A DNA stretch of 64,000 bases, from positions 434,001 to 498,000 of the forward strand of contig CBDCWQ010000022.1 in NCBI GenBank assembly GCA_965223435.1. Direction: 5' to 3'. The translations under genes were made by a program, and so were the position numbers. Source of the DNA: CBDCWQ01 sp965223435 (lineage in GTDB: Bacteria > Myxococcota > Kuafuiibacteriia > Kuafuiibacteriales > Kuafuiibacteriaceae). The notes under the pieces are model-generated. The model made no database searches and had not been told where the DNA came from. It worked only from the letters and a program-made list of their open reading frames with translations. Each line of letters starts with the position of its first letter. The first letter of the stretch is position 1. Shown here one piece after another: positions 20,660 to 30,980 of this stretch.

Positions 20660-23029
20660 ATGACACACCTTTCGTTCACGAAGAAACAGCCAAACCCAAC
20701 TTTCTTGCTCGCGAGCGGGCTCGCCCTCGTGGTCGCCTGCTCGGGCATCGAGTCCGAGCCAGGCACGGGCGCAGACGGGGGGAGTCAAAATGACGGGGGG
20801 ACCCAAGGGGACGGAGGCACCCATGAGGGTTCGGGGTACGACGTGTCCTTCGGCCAGTCGGCCTACTTCATTGATACGCCACCGGGCATGCCTCTCCAGA
20901 TCGCGGCCACCGGGACATCTACAACAGTTCTTTTGCCCTTCGAGTTTGAGTTTTTTGGAGAAGCACTTCCGGTCGGAACGCCTCTGCACGTAAGTTCGTC
21001 GGGTCTCGTCGCGCTGGAGGAGGCCCCCATCGAGGGTGACAACAACGAATGGCCCCGTCCGGACACCAAAAACGGACTCATCGCCGCCTTTTGGGACGAC
21101 TTCGAATACCCAACAGGGCGGGTCTACGCCCACGTGACCCCGGAAACGTTGATCATTTCTTGGTTCGGCGCAAAATCTCGCACCACCGAAGCCACCATGG
21201 AAATCCAATTGCTTCTTCTGGCTGCGCACAACCTCATCGAAATCAGAACATTCTCGGTTGAGGGCACCGACGGATTGTCAGGCACGGTGGGGCTCCAGGG
21301 GCCTGGCGGACAGCGCTTCCCTGCCCTGTCTTGCACACCAAACTGCCAACAAAGCGATGTCCCTACGGGAAGCGTGGTTCTCTTTCGTCCCGCGAACAAG
21401 CCCATCGCCGGCTTCGACCTCGCGTTCTCAACAAAAATGGTGACGCTCCCTGAGGTGTTCGAACAAGGCAAGCCGATCAACCTCGACGTCACCGTGACGA
21501 ACAAGGGCACCATCGAAAGCGGGGCTGGTCCACTGGGCGGAACGGCCAGACTCATTCTATCAAAGACCGAATCCTTCGCGATCGACGCATCCAACGGGCT
21601 CCTGCCCATCACAGCCTCGGCCAACTTGCCTGATATCCAACCCAGCAGTACAGCTGAGCTGAACCTTTTTGGAACCATACGCGTCGAACCCGGTCGATAC
21701 CACGCCGCTCTGTGGATCCAGGAGGACGACACCGAAATTGACCGAAGCAACAACCTTTTGCGCCTTGGCGCAGTCGACGTGATCGCACCGCGGGTCATCA
21801 AGATCACCACCACCTCTCTTGATTCGGGGCTCGTCAGCGAGCCCTACAGCGTACAGCTCGAACACACGGGTGCCTCCGAACCCTCCTTTTTTACACACAG
21901 TCCATTGCCTTCAGGCTTCTCGCTTTTTCCTAGCGGCCGGCTCGAAGGCACGCCAACTGAACCCTTTGAAGGTCAGCTGACCATCACTGCGACCCAAGCG
22001 GAGCACGAGCCGGACACGGTCGTGCTCGCCCTCAGCGTCAAAGAAGACACTTTGGGTGGACATGGATACGAACTCGACGTGCAGCGCACCGTGAATCGCA
22101 CCCCGAGGGCCTTTGGCCCCGGACTTTCGATCGGCAGCCGAGACACGATGGCCCCTGTGGCCTTACCATTCGATTTTCCGTTTTTTGGGGAGACCATTCC
22201 CATGGGCACGGAGATCAACGTAACCTCGAATGGGACCATCTACCTCGGCGAGGGCACCGTAGATTCCAGCAACACCCTTTTGCCCAGAGCATCAGCCCCC
22301 TACGGCGTGATCGCCGGCTTTTGGGACCGGTACATCCGATCCTTCGACGACACCCATTTGACGATGGGCCCTGAGTCGATCTTGCTTACGTGGTCCTCCG
22401 CGGTTGCAGCACAAGATACGAAAGGCACGGCCACTTACACCGTGAGTCTCTTCAGCAACGGCATCATTGAAATGCGCATGCATACGATCACCTCCCCGGG
22501 CCTGGCCGCAACAGTCGGCATCGGGGATCCGAGCGGCCAAAGAGCGGTCCAGCTTTCTTGTTCACCCAACTGCGACGCCGACAGCGTGCCGAGAGGGTCC
22601 ATCATCACCTTCCGGCCGACCGGGGCTGAGCGGCAAGGACCAGATCTCGTGGTCACACTCTTGGACGAAGTGCCCCGCACCATTTCTAGCTCCGACAGCC
22701 TCGCCCTCAAGTTCCGCGTGACCAACGTCGGCAACGCTCCATACTTTGGCCACTTCGGCGTCCATCTATTTGCCGGCGACACTCCCTATTTCCCCGTCTT
22801 CCCACCGATCAGAGATCCAACCGCGGGTACCCAGCTCGCCAGCGCAGGCAACCCGCAAGACGAGCGCAACCTTGCCGCCGGAGCTGTTTTTGAAGGCACG
22901 ATGATAATGGACTCCGTCCCGAAAGAGCGCCAGACCGCCCATCTCGGTCTTTGGATTGAGCCCTTTGAGCACGACGCAAACCTCGGCAACAACTACCTCC
23001 CCCTCGGTATGGTGGAGATTGTAGACTAG
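20660..23029 (+). CDS. large lipoprotein with CARDB and Ig-like (putative Ig) domains
   Basis: 789 codons, ATG start. The signal (FLLASGLALVVACSG) has a lipobox with Cys about residue 27, then a Gly/Asp-rich linker (GGSQNDGGTQGDGG). Two similar beta-sandwich units (residues about 60-245 and 470-650) share LPFEFEFFGE / LPFDFPFFGE, an IAAFWD / IAGFWD motif and GxxGQR; each is followed by a CARDB-like unit (EIDRSNNLLRLG; HDANLGNNYLPLG). Between them lies a putative-Ig cadherin-like unit (LDSGLVSEPYSVQLE, FPSGRLEGTPTE). Surface adhesion or polymer binding is inference. Frame intact; divergent from the small gene on its left. Confidence 0.85.
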   Translation: MTHLSFTKKQPNPTFLLASGLALVVACSGIESEPGTGADGGSQNDGGTQGDGGTHEGSGYDVSFGQSAYFIDTPPGMPLQIAATGTSTTVLLPFEFEFFGEALPVGTPLHVSSSGLVALEEAPIEGDNNEWPRPDTKNGLIAAFWDDFEYPTGRVYAHVTPETLIISWFGAKSRTTEATMEIQLLLLAAHNLIEIRTFSVEGTDGLSGTVGLQGPGGQRFPALSCTPNCQQSDVPTGSVVLFRPANKPIAGFDLAFSTKMVTLPEVFEQGKPINLDVTVTNKGTIESGAGPLGGTARLILSKTESFAIDASNGLLPITASANLPDIQPSSTAELNLFGTIRVEPGRYHAALWIQEDDTEIDRSNNLLRLGAVDVIAPRVIKITTTSLDSGLVSEPYSVQLEHTGASEPSFFTHSPLPSGFSLFPSGRLEGTPTEPFEGQLTITATQAEHEPDTVVLALSVKEDTLGGHGYELDVQRTVNRTPRAFGPGLSIGSRDTMAPVALPFDFPFFGETIPMGTEINVTSNGTIYLGEGTVDSSNTLLPRASAPYGVIAGFWDRYIRSFDDTHLTMGPESILLTWSSAVAAQDTKGTATYTVSLFSNGIIEMRMHTITSPGLAATVGIGDPSGQRAVQLSCSPNCDADSVPRGSIITFRPTGAERQGPDLVVTLLDEVPRTISSSDSLALKFRVTNVGNAPYFGHFGVHLFAGDTPYFPVFPPIRDPTAGTQLASAGNPQDERNLAAGAVFEGTMIMDSVPKERQTAHLGLWIEPFEHDANLGNNYLPLGMVEIVD

Positions 23030-23157
23030 CTTGATCCCTCGAACCCCGCCATTTCGTACGCCAGCTTCGTTGCTTCGGATACAAACCCGTCGCGATTCCG
23101 AACGCATGCCAAAAACTCCGAGAAGTCGTGTGATCCTGGCAACAGGGCGTTTCGTCT

Positions 23158-23335
23158 GAGCTCGCCGAGGCCATCGCAAGCGCCAAAAGCGGCGACGTGC
23201 TTGTGCTCAAACCCGGAACACATACGTTATAGTCGCCCATTCAAACAGCTTCACGCTCAGCGAACCGACATACGTCAGCGCGAAAACATCGGGCGCCGGC
23301 ACGCTGCTCTATCTCAAAGAACAAGCCGGCATTTG
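23158..23335 (+). pseudogene. beta-helix protein scrap
   Basis: One frame reads LAEAIASAKSGDVLVLKPGTH, the usual opening of right-handed beta-helix secreted proteins, and after a frameshift NSFTLSEPTYVSAKTSGAG. No start or continuation is preserved. The rest of 23030-23482 shows nothing else. Confidence 0.45.
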
Positions 23336-23482
23336 TCATTGTCGCTGTTCAGGCCGCCTCGGTCCGAAGCCTTGTGGGGGAATTTGACTCCAAGGCGGCG
23401 TGTCGCACCCACATTTGGGGTTTCGAACTCGCTATATTGTGCAAGACTTGAGAATGGCACACTGTTTGCTTCCTTCTCTGAC

Positions 23483-25352
23483 TTGACCATCCAAGTCGCG
23501 CGCGCCCACCCCCTACTTCTCGGCCTTCTCATTTTGAACGCATGCAGTTCCGCCGATGCGGAGGTAGAAGATCCGTGCGTCTTGGGTCTCTGCGCCGAGC
23601 CGACCTGCGCAGACGGTCTCCCAAATGGCGACGAAACCGATGTCGATTGCGGGGGCAGCAGTTGTGGTCCCTGCATCGGGGGAAAGCTCTGCCAGGACCA
23701 TGCGGATTGTATCTCAGGCGCTTGTGAACAGCGCTGTCAGAGCTCAGCCCTCAGCATCAGGCCCCCGCGGCACGACTTTGGTGCCGTGGACGCAGATGGG
23801 GACGACGCCCACGCGTTCCTCGTCGAGAATTCGGGTCGTTTAGCGGCGAAGGTAAGCGAGCTTCGCCTGGACGCCGCCGAGACCGTCTTCGAAATCGTAA
23901 ACGACACCTGCAGTCAGCAGTCTCTCGAACCAGGTGAAAATTGTCGCTTTTCGATTCGATTTGCGCCCGACTCGGAGGCCTCGTTTCAGGCCCAGCTGAC
24001 GCTTACCCAGGGTGATGGCACCAAGGCTCTGCTCGAGCTCAAGGGGCATGGGCAAGCGTTGCCCAAGATCGAGCTCGGCGCTCCGGCACTGAACCTGGGG
24101 TCAACCTACGTAGACGCCTCGACCCCGGAACAGGCACTCAAGATTTACAATCGAAGCGATCGTGCCACGCGGACACTCTCGACTCGAGTCATCGGGAACG
24201 GAACGCCTGGACGAATGGAGGGGCCCTTCATCGTTCGGGACGACTGCCCATCCAGGCGCGTTCCGCGTGGTCTCGTCAAGCTGTGCTGAGCTGAACCCCG
24301 CGGCCCGAGACTGCACCGTGCAAGTTGAATTTGATCCTCAAACCTTGGGAAACAAGACGGCCGTGCTCCAGGTGTCCAGCGAGACCGGTCTGACTGCGAC
24401 CAGTACCCTCGTAGGACGGACACCCGCCCTTCGGGTTGGCGAGGCCTTCACTTTCGCAACCATTGACTACGGAGACACGCGGGAGACTGACGTCCAGGTT
24501 GCGCGCCCGAGCGGCTATGAGCTTTCCGTAGATCTAACAGGCACACGCGCAAGTTCGTTTTCACTTGTAGGCCCCCTGACCTGTGCCTTGCCTGAACTTT
24601 GCACACAGCGAGTTCGCTATTCGCCTCAAGAAGGCGGAAAAGTCTGGGCAGATATTCGTTTCTCGACCCCTTCGGGACAGAGTGCCACCGCCGGGGGTTC
24701 AGCGTTTGCACCCGTTTTCCGCGTCACGCCGAACGGCTTCAACTTTGGGGAGACACCCTTGGGTCAAACGAAGACCCAGGCTTTCAGCGTCGAGAACATG
24801 CTCAAAGGTGATCCACTGCCTGAGGTGAGCCTCCGAGCGAGCGGCTTCGCGTTTCAATTCGAGGGCCATGACTGCCCCAGCACTATTATCACCGGACAGA
24901 AGTGCACGGTGAATCTGTCGTATCGGCCCATCAATTTTTCTCAGCTCACCTTGACGGGATTTTCGATAAGCTACAATTCGAATCCGACAGCGTCTCAGGC
25001 GGTGTCGGTCCAAGGCCATAGCGCCAACTCCGAAGAAACGAGCATCTCGCCGACAGAACATGATTTTGGCACCATCGCTGTCGGCGCCATGAGCCCGTCC
25101 AAGCGCTTTACCCTCAAGAACATCGGTGCCTTTCCTCTGCGCTATTTGAGAACAAGCTTGTCCAATTCGACCGGAGCGTTTCAGCTCTTGTCCTCCACCT
25201 GCCACCAGATCACGCTCGATCCGAATGAAAGCTGCGAGATAAGCATCACGTTTTCTCCAACTCATTCCACGCAGCGGGCGCAAGAGGCGGTCACAATTTT
25301 GAGCCTCGAAGGCCGCGGTGTCTTGGTTCTCTTAGAGGGGCGCACTGAGTGA
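23483..25352 (+). pseudogene. choice-of-anchor D (ASH/HYDIN-like) lipoprotein with a frameshift
   Basis: From TTG 23483 the product starts with a hydrophobic signal ending LILNACSS (lipobox-like). A Cys-rich stalk follows (CADGLPNGDETDVDCGG, DCISGACEQRC), typical of myxobacterial surface proteins. Then come five or so ASH-type beta units with (H)DFG, GENC/DRC and IRFAP/VEFDP signatures (FSIRFAPDSEAS; VQVEFDPQTLGN; VNLSYRPINFS; ISITFSPTHS). Near 24240-24255 the frame shifts by one base: the first frame ends 35 bp later while the second continues FRVVSSSCAELNP. No strong Shine-Dalgarno is seen; the start is uncertain. ASH domains elsewhere bind other proteins. Confidence 0.75.
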
Positions 25353-25582
25353 TGGGTGGACGATAAAGGTTGCGGTAGGCGCGGTCGATTCAAGACGGCC
25401 GTGTGACCAACCGACACGGATCCGAAACAACAAGTAGGGCGCCTTTCACCTGTCGATTTGAGGCACGATTCGCCCACCCAATCTTGAGTCCACAGCGCTT
25501 GGCCACCGATCCATGGGCTATTCCCTCAGTGTCGATGCATGCTTATCCCATACCATCCAAGGTAGCTCTTCCTTCAGAAAAC

Positions 25583-25598
25583 TGGAACATCCATTGCA
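25583..25598 (+). promoter_or_regulatory. possible sigma-54 promoter
   Basis: TGGAACATCCATTGCA has GG and GC separated by exactly 10 bases, the -24/-12 spacing of sigma-54 promoters (consensus TGGCAC-N5-TTGCA), with one mismatch in the -24 box. It lies 74 bp before the GNAT gene and predicts a leader of about 60 nt. Confidence 0.45.
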
Positions 25599-25617
25599 TT
25601 AAAACACCTATATAGCC

Positions 25618-25636
25618 GCGGGATAGCGTATCCCGC
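25618..25636 (+). promoter_or_regulatory. hairpin in the GNAT leader
   Basis: GCGGGATA-GCG-TATCCCGC is a perfect 8-bp stem with a 3-base loop, between the putative promoter and the ribosome-binding site. No U-run follows, so it is more likely a leader or mRNA-stability structure than a terminator. Confidence 0.5.
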
Positions 25637-25671
25637 AGGAGTCAAGGATTAAGCACTCGAGGAGAATGCAC

Positions 25672-26385
25672 ATGAAGTACACCGTCAACATTTTTCGCGC
25701 TGAAAGCAACCCCACACTCGCAAAGAACCTCATAGGTCAGTACCGGAGCTCGCTGGCACAAATGGGTGTTTCTCATGTCATGTCTCTTGACATTCCGCCC
25801 AACAGCCCCAACCTCTATTTCGCTGCCGCACGGACCAGTGATGGCAACCATGTCGGGGCGATGGGAGCGTACATCTGCTCTCCAGCAGGAGGCGACCTAG
25901 AAAACGCATTTTGTCAGATGGCACCGGGCATCACCGAACGATTTCGTGAGCAAGCCCACGAAGGTCTTGCAAACCTTTGTCTTGGCTTTGTCGATCCCAG
26001 ACATCGAAACGGCGGCCTTTACGCCCACGTCATTCGAGTGGTTGTGGCTATGCTTCCCTCGATGGGAATACGATATATCACCGCCGCTGGGGCCACCAAG
26101 GGCATTCGGTACTACGGCAAATTCGGTATGCTCATGGACGAATCGGTCGGCGATAACGGAAAATTCATGTACCCTCCTGGTATCTGTTCCAACCTAGGTT
26201 GGGGAGACCTCTTGAATCCCCCCATGTCCGCCGCCGATGAACAGTTTGTGATCCAAGAAATGAGACAAGTACTTTGTGCCCGACAGCCCGATCGCCCCCG
26301 ACCCAGGCGGCACACATCAGTCCTCAATCGTCGTGCTCAAGATCTGTCATTCACCGCACGCCCGTCCAAACATGGTCAACGATAG
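25672..26385 (+). CDS. GNAT-type acyltransferase
   Basis: 237 codons. GAGGAG lies eight bases before ATG 25672 and only two before the upstream ATG 25666, so the inner start is chosen. The core (residues about 55-165) has the GNAT pattern: strand 4 LCLGFVDPRHRNGGLYAHV with the acyl-CoA loop RHRNGG, then strand 5 and helix (IRYITAAGATKGIRYYGKFG). The substrate cannot be told. The last about 40 residues are Arg/Pro-rich and may be disordered. It stands alone behind a putative sigma-54 promoter and a leader hairpin. Cytoplasmic: no signal peptide. Confidence 0.75.
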   Translation: MKYTVNIFRAESNPTLAKNLIGQYRSSLAQMGVSHVMSLDIPPNSPNLYFAAARTSDGNHVGAMGAYICSPAGGDLENAFCQMAPGITERFREQAHEGLANLCLGFVDPRHRNGGLYAHVIRVVVAMLPSMGIRYITAAGATKGIRYYGKFGMLMDESVGDNGKFMYPPGICSNLGWGDLLNPPMSAADEQFVIQEMRQVLCARQPDRPRPRRHTSVLNRRAQDLSFTARPSKHGQR

Positions 26386-26538
26386 GCCGACATAGACGAG
26401 GAGCTCGACATAGCACTCGGCTTCGCCGCCCACGCTAGCCAAAAGTCCTGGTGTCCCGCGCCAAAACAGAACAGCCAATGATTTCCGGCCATTGAAGAAA
26501 CCGCGGGGTCAGGGCCCCCGAGGATCTAAAATCGAGAT

Positions 26539-27554
26539 ATGCTCGCCATCCTCCAGCTTTTTCTCACCGGCCTGCGAAACCTCATTCAGACCAGAAGCAG
26601 TCTAGTAGTCGAGAATCTTGCTCTTCGTCAGCAGCTCGCCGTCTTCAAGGGACAGAAGGCCCGTCCGCAGCTCAGTCGTGGTGACCGCTTGTTTTGGGTC
26701 CTACTTCGCTACGTCTGGACCGGATGGGCCGACGCTTTGATCCTCGTCAAGCCCGAGACGGTGATTCGCTGGCATCGACAGGGCTTCCGCTTTTACTGGC
26801 GATGGAAGTCTCGAAAACAGGGCAGAGCTCGCATCAGCACCGAGCTTCGGCACCTCATCAAACAAATGGCTACAGAGAATGAGTGGGGAGCACCGCGTAT
26901 TCACGGTGAGCTTCTCAAGCTTGGCTTTGGCGTTTCGGAGCGAACGATTTCTAGGTACTTGCCGAAGGCTCGGCGAAGTAGGCCCGACGCGGTCCACAAA
27001 TGGAAGACCTTTCTCCGCAATCATCGACATGAAATTGTGGCCATGGACTTTTTGACGGTGCCCACAGTCTCGTTTCGGGTCCTTCACGTGCTCTTCATCA
27101 TCCACCACAGCAGGCGGCAGATTATCCATACCAACGTTACCGAGAATCCAACGTCGGGGTGGGTGGCTCAGCAACTCAGGGAGGCATTTCCATACGAACG
27201 TGCGCCAAAGTATCTTGTCTTTGACAACGATTCGAAGTCAAGGGCGATGCAGCTCGCACGTTGGATAGCATGAGTATCGGGCCTGTTCGCACGACATTTC
27301 GATCGCCCTGGCAAAATGGCGTCGCCGAACGCTGGGTGCTTTCATGTCGACGTGAATTGTTGGATCACGTGGTTGTATTCCATGAAGAACATCTTCGTCG
27401 TCTGCTGAAATCCTATATTACGTATTACAATGAAGATCGCTGCCACATCTCGGTAGACAAGAACGCACCGGCTCGTCGGGATGCCGAGCTTAGACCGTCG
27501 TCAAACGCGACGGTTGTTGCGCTGCCACGCGTTGGTGGCATCCATCACCGGTAA
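26539..27554 (+). pseudogene. rve-type (DDE) IS transposase with a frameshift
   Basis: Codons 1-235 read VVENLALRQQLAVFKG, a helix-turn-helix region (WGAPRIHGELLKLGFGVSER) and the integrase core with first Asp (VAMDFLTVP) and second Asp (LVFDNDS). After a one-base shift near 27240-27258 a second frame carries the Glu motif (SPWQNGVAERW) and the C-terminus, ending at 27554. So D, D and E all survive but in two frames. Family members are about 330-350 residues. I could not identify terminal inverted repeats. A short scrap of the same family is at 36630. Confidence 0.8.
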
Positions 27555-27755
27555 TACGTGGCGCGACGCAGCCTGATGCTCAAGGCCGACGCCCCTTTCC
27601 TGTTCCGCGGATTTTTTCCGACGTGGACTCTGTTGCCCGCGCACTTTTGGAACGTCAGGATATTGGCCAAATCGACGCCGACATCTAGACGCCGAGGTTG
27701 GGCGGCGTTCGTCGACCTTTCATGGATGTCGCGATTTGTGTTTTGGCGAACCACA

Positions 27756-27923
27756 CTCGGCGGAAACTTCACCCCCATCGGCTCCGCTTCAACCCTAGTC
27801 GCAGTCGCCATTGTGCAACGAAACAAGCTCCCCATCAATTTCGGCAGCTTCGTCAAAACCGCAGCTCCTTTTGCGGTCCTCCATGTGCTCTTAGCGTCGG
27901 TCTATGTACTCGTCGTTTTTTGA
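27756..27923 (+). pseudogene. C-terminal scrap of an ArsB/SLC13-type ion transporter
   Basis: The frame reads LGGNFTPIGSAST, VAIVQRNKLPINFGSFVKT and a hydrophobic end LHVLLASVYVLVVF. The GGNxTPIGxxAN motif followed by a final membrane helix is typical of the last segment of CitM/ArsB-like transporters. Everything upstream of about 27700 is missing. Confidence 0.55.
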
Positions 27924-27997
27924 AACGAGAAGACTCGAGTCTTGTTGAGCTGGTCCTCAGCCCAATTGTCACGGGATGTTGCTGCCCTGGAGCTTCG

Positions 27998-28560
27998 TCA
28001 CAAGAGCCCTGCAGCCCGTAAAGCGCGCACGACGCGGCGCTCCACCTCCTCGAAGTGGGGTACGGCCCCTGGAACGTGTTCGGCGAGTTCACTGTGCCAC
28101 CGCTTCTTGTACTGCGCCTTTCGAACGCTGTACTTAGCATGAAAATCAGCGGGAGCAAGTCCTCGGTATGCACAACGTGTTCGTCATCCGCAAGGTCCAG
28201 CTTGATCCTTCGTTCCCGACCCAAAGGACCCACATACGCTATTTTCGGAGGGTCGTCACCTGTGACGCTCATTTGAGGACCTGTGTCGCTGCTCGGTTGC
28301 TGGAGCGCTTTCGAAATCAGAGTCAGCGCCTCCTCTTTTGTTCCATTCAAGATAGAGAAATCGAGATCAGCCGAGTAGCGGTAATCTTGAAAATGAATCA
28401 GGCGCAAAGCGGTTCCTCCCTTGAAGGCGAGCTTATCTTGCATATCGTATCCGACAATGGCAGCGATGGCGTGGGTCAGGACGTAGTCACGCTCGACAGT
28501 CTTAGCCGAAACACCGTCGGAAGATGCGCGTCGCGTAATGTGTGCCTTTGTTATGGTCAC
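27998..28560 (-). pseudogene. abiEii: AbiEii-type nucleotidyltransferase toxin, internally deleted
   Basis: GTG start at 28560, overlapping the stop of the AbiEi gene by four bases (GTGA). The N-terminal nucleotidyltransferase half is present: KGGTALRLIHF and YSADLDFSI (the GGT/DxD-type motif of the AbiEii family). After EDLLP the frame is lost near 28150. A C-terminal piece (KAQYKKRWHSELAEHVP, FEEVERRVVRALRAAG) is legible in another frame to a TGA at 27998. The middle segment between these pieces is missing. AbiEii toxins inactivate tRNA by nucleotide addition; this copy should be dead. Confidence 0.7.
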
Positions 28561-29357
28561 TGGTGCACGACCCCTTCGAGCTCTTCCGGCGTGAGCGGCC
28601 ATCGGACGCGCCAACGCTTATCGCGCCATTCGGTTTCGGCCATGCCTGGATCAAGTTTGATGTCGCCTTTCGGCTCGAGGACGGGTCTGAGTAAACCCGA
28701 CAGATTTCGGATTTCCAATTTGTCTGCAATGGAAGCCAGGCGTCGAAGCGACGCCGACCATCCAAGCTGACCAGCGTAGCCCTGCAGCCGTTCAGCTTGG
28801 ACCTGCCCGCTGGAGGCGAGAAGGGCCTCAGCAAGCACTGCTGCGCCTCCAACCAGTTCCGGACGGGCGCCGGCGTCAAGCAGGGCCCGCTCGAGATCGG
28901 AGACGTTCGATATGCCCTGGGACGTGGCGCCAATCATGATAGTCTGGGCTGGCTCGAGAACGACTCGAAGGGGCCGGTCGGAAACCACGTGCGAACGAAC
29001 TCTTCGCGAAACAGCCACCTGAATAGTACGCGAGGGATGTGAAAGCAGGTCGTGGGCATCCAAAGCGGAACGATAGGCAATGCGATGCCGTTGCCCGGTA
29101 AAGGCCGCGCCTACAGCGAGCGCAGTATCTTCTGCTGCAGCCGAGGTACCGAGTACGCCGAGATGGCGAACAGCATAGTGTCCCCGACGGACACGATCGA
29201 CTAAACCACGCTGGACCATGCGTCGAAGTAGGTTAGCCGTTGCCGTACGAGATCGCCCGGCCCGCTTTACCGCGTCCTCAAACGTAAATGAGACAATCCC
29301 GTCGGCCACGAGATCGTCGATCAGAGCAAGACCGTCGTATTGGTTTCTATATCCCAT
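28557..29357 (-). CDS. abiEi: AbiEi-type antitoxin / transcriptional regulator
   Basis: 266 codons. An N-terminal winged helix-turn-helix (FEDAVKRAGRSRTATANLLR, VDRVRRGHYAVR) is followed by the AbiEi middle and C-terminal region (RHRIAYRSALDAHDLL, DLERALLDAGARPELVG). In AbiE systems the antitoxin represses its own promoter through inverted repeats and neutralises the toxin without forming a tight complex (type IV). The gene is intact and directly upstream of the toxin relic. Repeats that could be the operator lie across its start. Confidence 0.75.
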   Translation of the reverse strand: MGYRNQYDGLALIDDLVADGIVSFTFEDAVKRAGRSRTATANLLRRMVQRGLVDRVRRGHYAVRHLGVLGTSAAAEDTALAVGAAFTGQRHRIAYRSALDAHDLLSHPSRTIQVAVSRRVRSHVVSDRPLRVVLEPAQTIMIGATSQGISNVSDLERALLDAGARPELVGGAAVLAEALLASSGQVQAERLQGYAGQLGWSASLRRLASIADKLEIRNLSGLLRPVLEPKGDIKLDPGMAETEWRDKRWRVRWPLTPEELEGVVHQ

Positions 29358-29442
29358 TATTCACGAGATAATTGATTATCTGGCATTCTCTACCCCATCT
29401 TTATTGGTGTCAAGGTCCAATTATTCATGATTCTCGTGAATA
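29356..29442. promoter_or_regulatory. putative AbiEi operator and promoter
   Basis: ATTATTCACGAG (29356-29367) overlaps the start codon; ATTATTCATGA recurs at 29420 and CTCGTGAATA (29433-29442) is its inverted copy. GATAATTGATTATC (29367-29380) is itself a palindrome. Autorepression through such repeats is known for AbiE. Confidence 0.5.
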
Positions 29443-30107
29443 GCGAGTCTCCATTTACGAGCGAAGCCAGGGGCCGCCCAAATGACAAACAGACCCCGTT
29501 TGGGGGCATTATTCCACCTGCCACGGACAGTTTTGCCCTCCGATTCGGGCAACACCATGAAATCATTATGCTTCTACAACCCGCTCTTCTCGATACGCGG
29601 CCCACTCCCCACGGTCTACGACCCTTGGGTGCGATTCCGACGAGTTTGACACCCTGCGCTCGAGCCGCGTCGACCTTTCCGGGCTGTGACCACCTCGGTC
29701 GTATTTCAAACTGAAAAGAAGTGAATCGTGGCGTCTATCGCTGTTCCTTTGCTTCCCGGGCCCGTACTCCGCGAAAACTCGATCGTGACAAAAAGGGCTA
29801 CAAAAAATGGAAGCCCTTCTTTTGGTCGCATGCAATGGAAGGCGCTGTCGGTTTCTTGATTTGGGGCTGATCCAACTCTCACCGTTCATTCGGCACGAAA
29901 CGATGCCGCTCCGAAACTTTGGTTGGCAGTACCCGGAGACGGTTTCTTCGAATGGTGCCAAACCTAGGCGGCTCGACGGTAGTCATGGTGGAGGCCACCG
30001 AGGACAGGCCGACCAACAATTTTGGTTCTGTTTGACATCTTGGAGTTCCGGGTAGGGTACAGGAATTGCGTCGGTGGCTTGCGAAGGTCTCGCCCTGTTG
30101 TAGTATT
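29443..30107. other. 665 bp without a supported gene
   Basis: Lies between the AbiE promoter and the IS66 left end. Short frames in both strands show no recognisable content. Confidence 0.5.
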
Positions 30108-30147
30108 GTAACTGTTCTTTCTGGGGCGCCTAGGCGAGCGTGATCGC

Positions 30148-30483
30148 ATGCAGCATGCTCGGGACATGAGCGAATCCTACTTCACAAAGGCGGATGGCAA
30201 GGCGCTTGTTTCTGAATGGCGAAGAAGCGGGTTGAGCAAGGGAGAATTTTGTCGAGTTCGAGGTGTGTCGAAACCGAAGCTGGTGTACTGGACGAAGCAG
30301 GTCGGGGTCTCGCCGAGCTTCATTGAAGTCACAGTACCGTCCCGTAACAAGAGGAGAGAATCTGACAGCCTCGGTTTTGAGGAATCCGTCGAGGTCTTGA
30401 TTGGAGATGCCTTCGTTCGCTTTCCGAGTCAGCCGGGGGTTGTGGGGGAGATCCTTGGTATACTTATGGGTGGCGACCGTTGA
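30148..30483 (+). CDS. tnpA: IS66 accessory protein TnpA
   Basis: 111 codons (ATG 30166 is an alternative start giving MSESYFTKAD). N-terminal helix-turn-helix-like part (SEWRRSGLSKGEFCRVRGVS, LVYWTKQ) and a C-terminal strand region as in IS66 Orf1 proteins, thought to bind the IS ends. Its stop overlaps the start of tnpB (TTGA), indicating coupling. Nearly identical to the copy at 59106. Confidence 0.85.
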   Translation: MQHARDMSESYFTKADGKALVSEWRRSGLSKGEFCRVRGVSKPKLVYWTKQVGVSPSFIEVTVPSRNKRRESDSLGFEESVEVLIGDAFVRFPSQPGVVGEILGILMGGDR

Positions 30484-30848
30484 TCCCTTCCGGTACTCGG
30501 GTCTTTTTCGCAGTCGAGCCGGTTGATCTTCGTCGTTCTTTCGACGGACTGGCAGCAACTGCGCTTCAAGACTTAAAGATTGATCCGCGCCACGGAGGCC
30601 TGTTTGTGTTCCTTAACAAGCGATGCAACCAAGTGCGCGTGCTCTTTCATGATCCGCACGGCTGGTGCATTCTTGCGAAGCGACTCGACCGAGGACGATT
30701 TCGTCGTCCCCGGTTCGAAGATGGTCGGTTCTGTTGGGAAATGGACACGAAATCTATGCTTCGTTTTTTAGATGACATCGACCTTTCGTCGATGAAACGA
30801 GGACGGAGAACACAAACATCGCCGACGCTGAAGCTTTTGCAAACTTAG
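30480..30848 (+). CDS. tnpB: IS66 accessory protein TnpB
   Basis: 122 codons from TTG overlapping the tnpA stop. The typical IS66 Orf2 pattern is clear: VFFAVEPVDLRRSFDGLA, LFVFLNKRCNQVRVLFHD, LAKRLDRGRF. It is required for transposition in studied IS66 elements; its role is unknown. Differs from the copy at 59438 by a few codons only. Confidence 0.9.
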   Translation: MIPSGTRVFFAVEPVDLRRSFDGLAATALQDLKIDPRHGGLFVFLNKRCNQVRVLFHDPHGWCILAKRLDRGRFRRPRFEDGRFCWEMDTKSMLRFLDDIDLSSMKRGRRTQTSPTLKLLQT

Positions 30849-30980
30849 CGTTTTCTGCTTGCCTCGTAAGCTTTGAGCTTGTAACTCCAATTCATCTCGA
30901 AGACGCGTATCAAGAAGACGACTACCGAGCTGGTCAACTTCACGGACCTCATCGAAGTCCTTTCGAACAAGGACGGCGAA

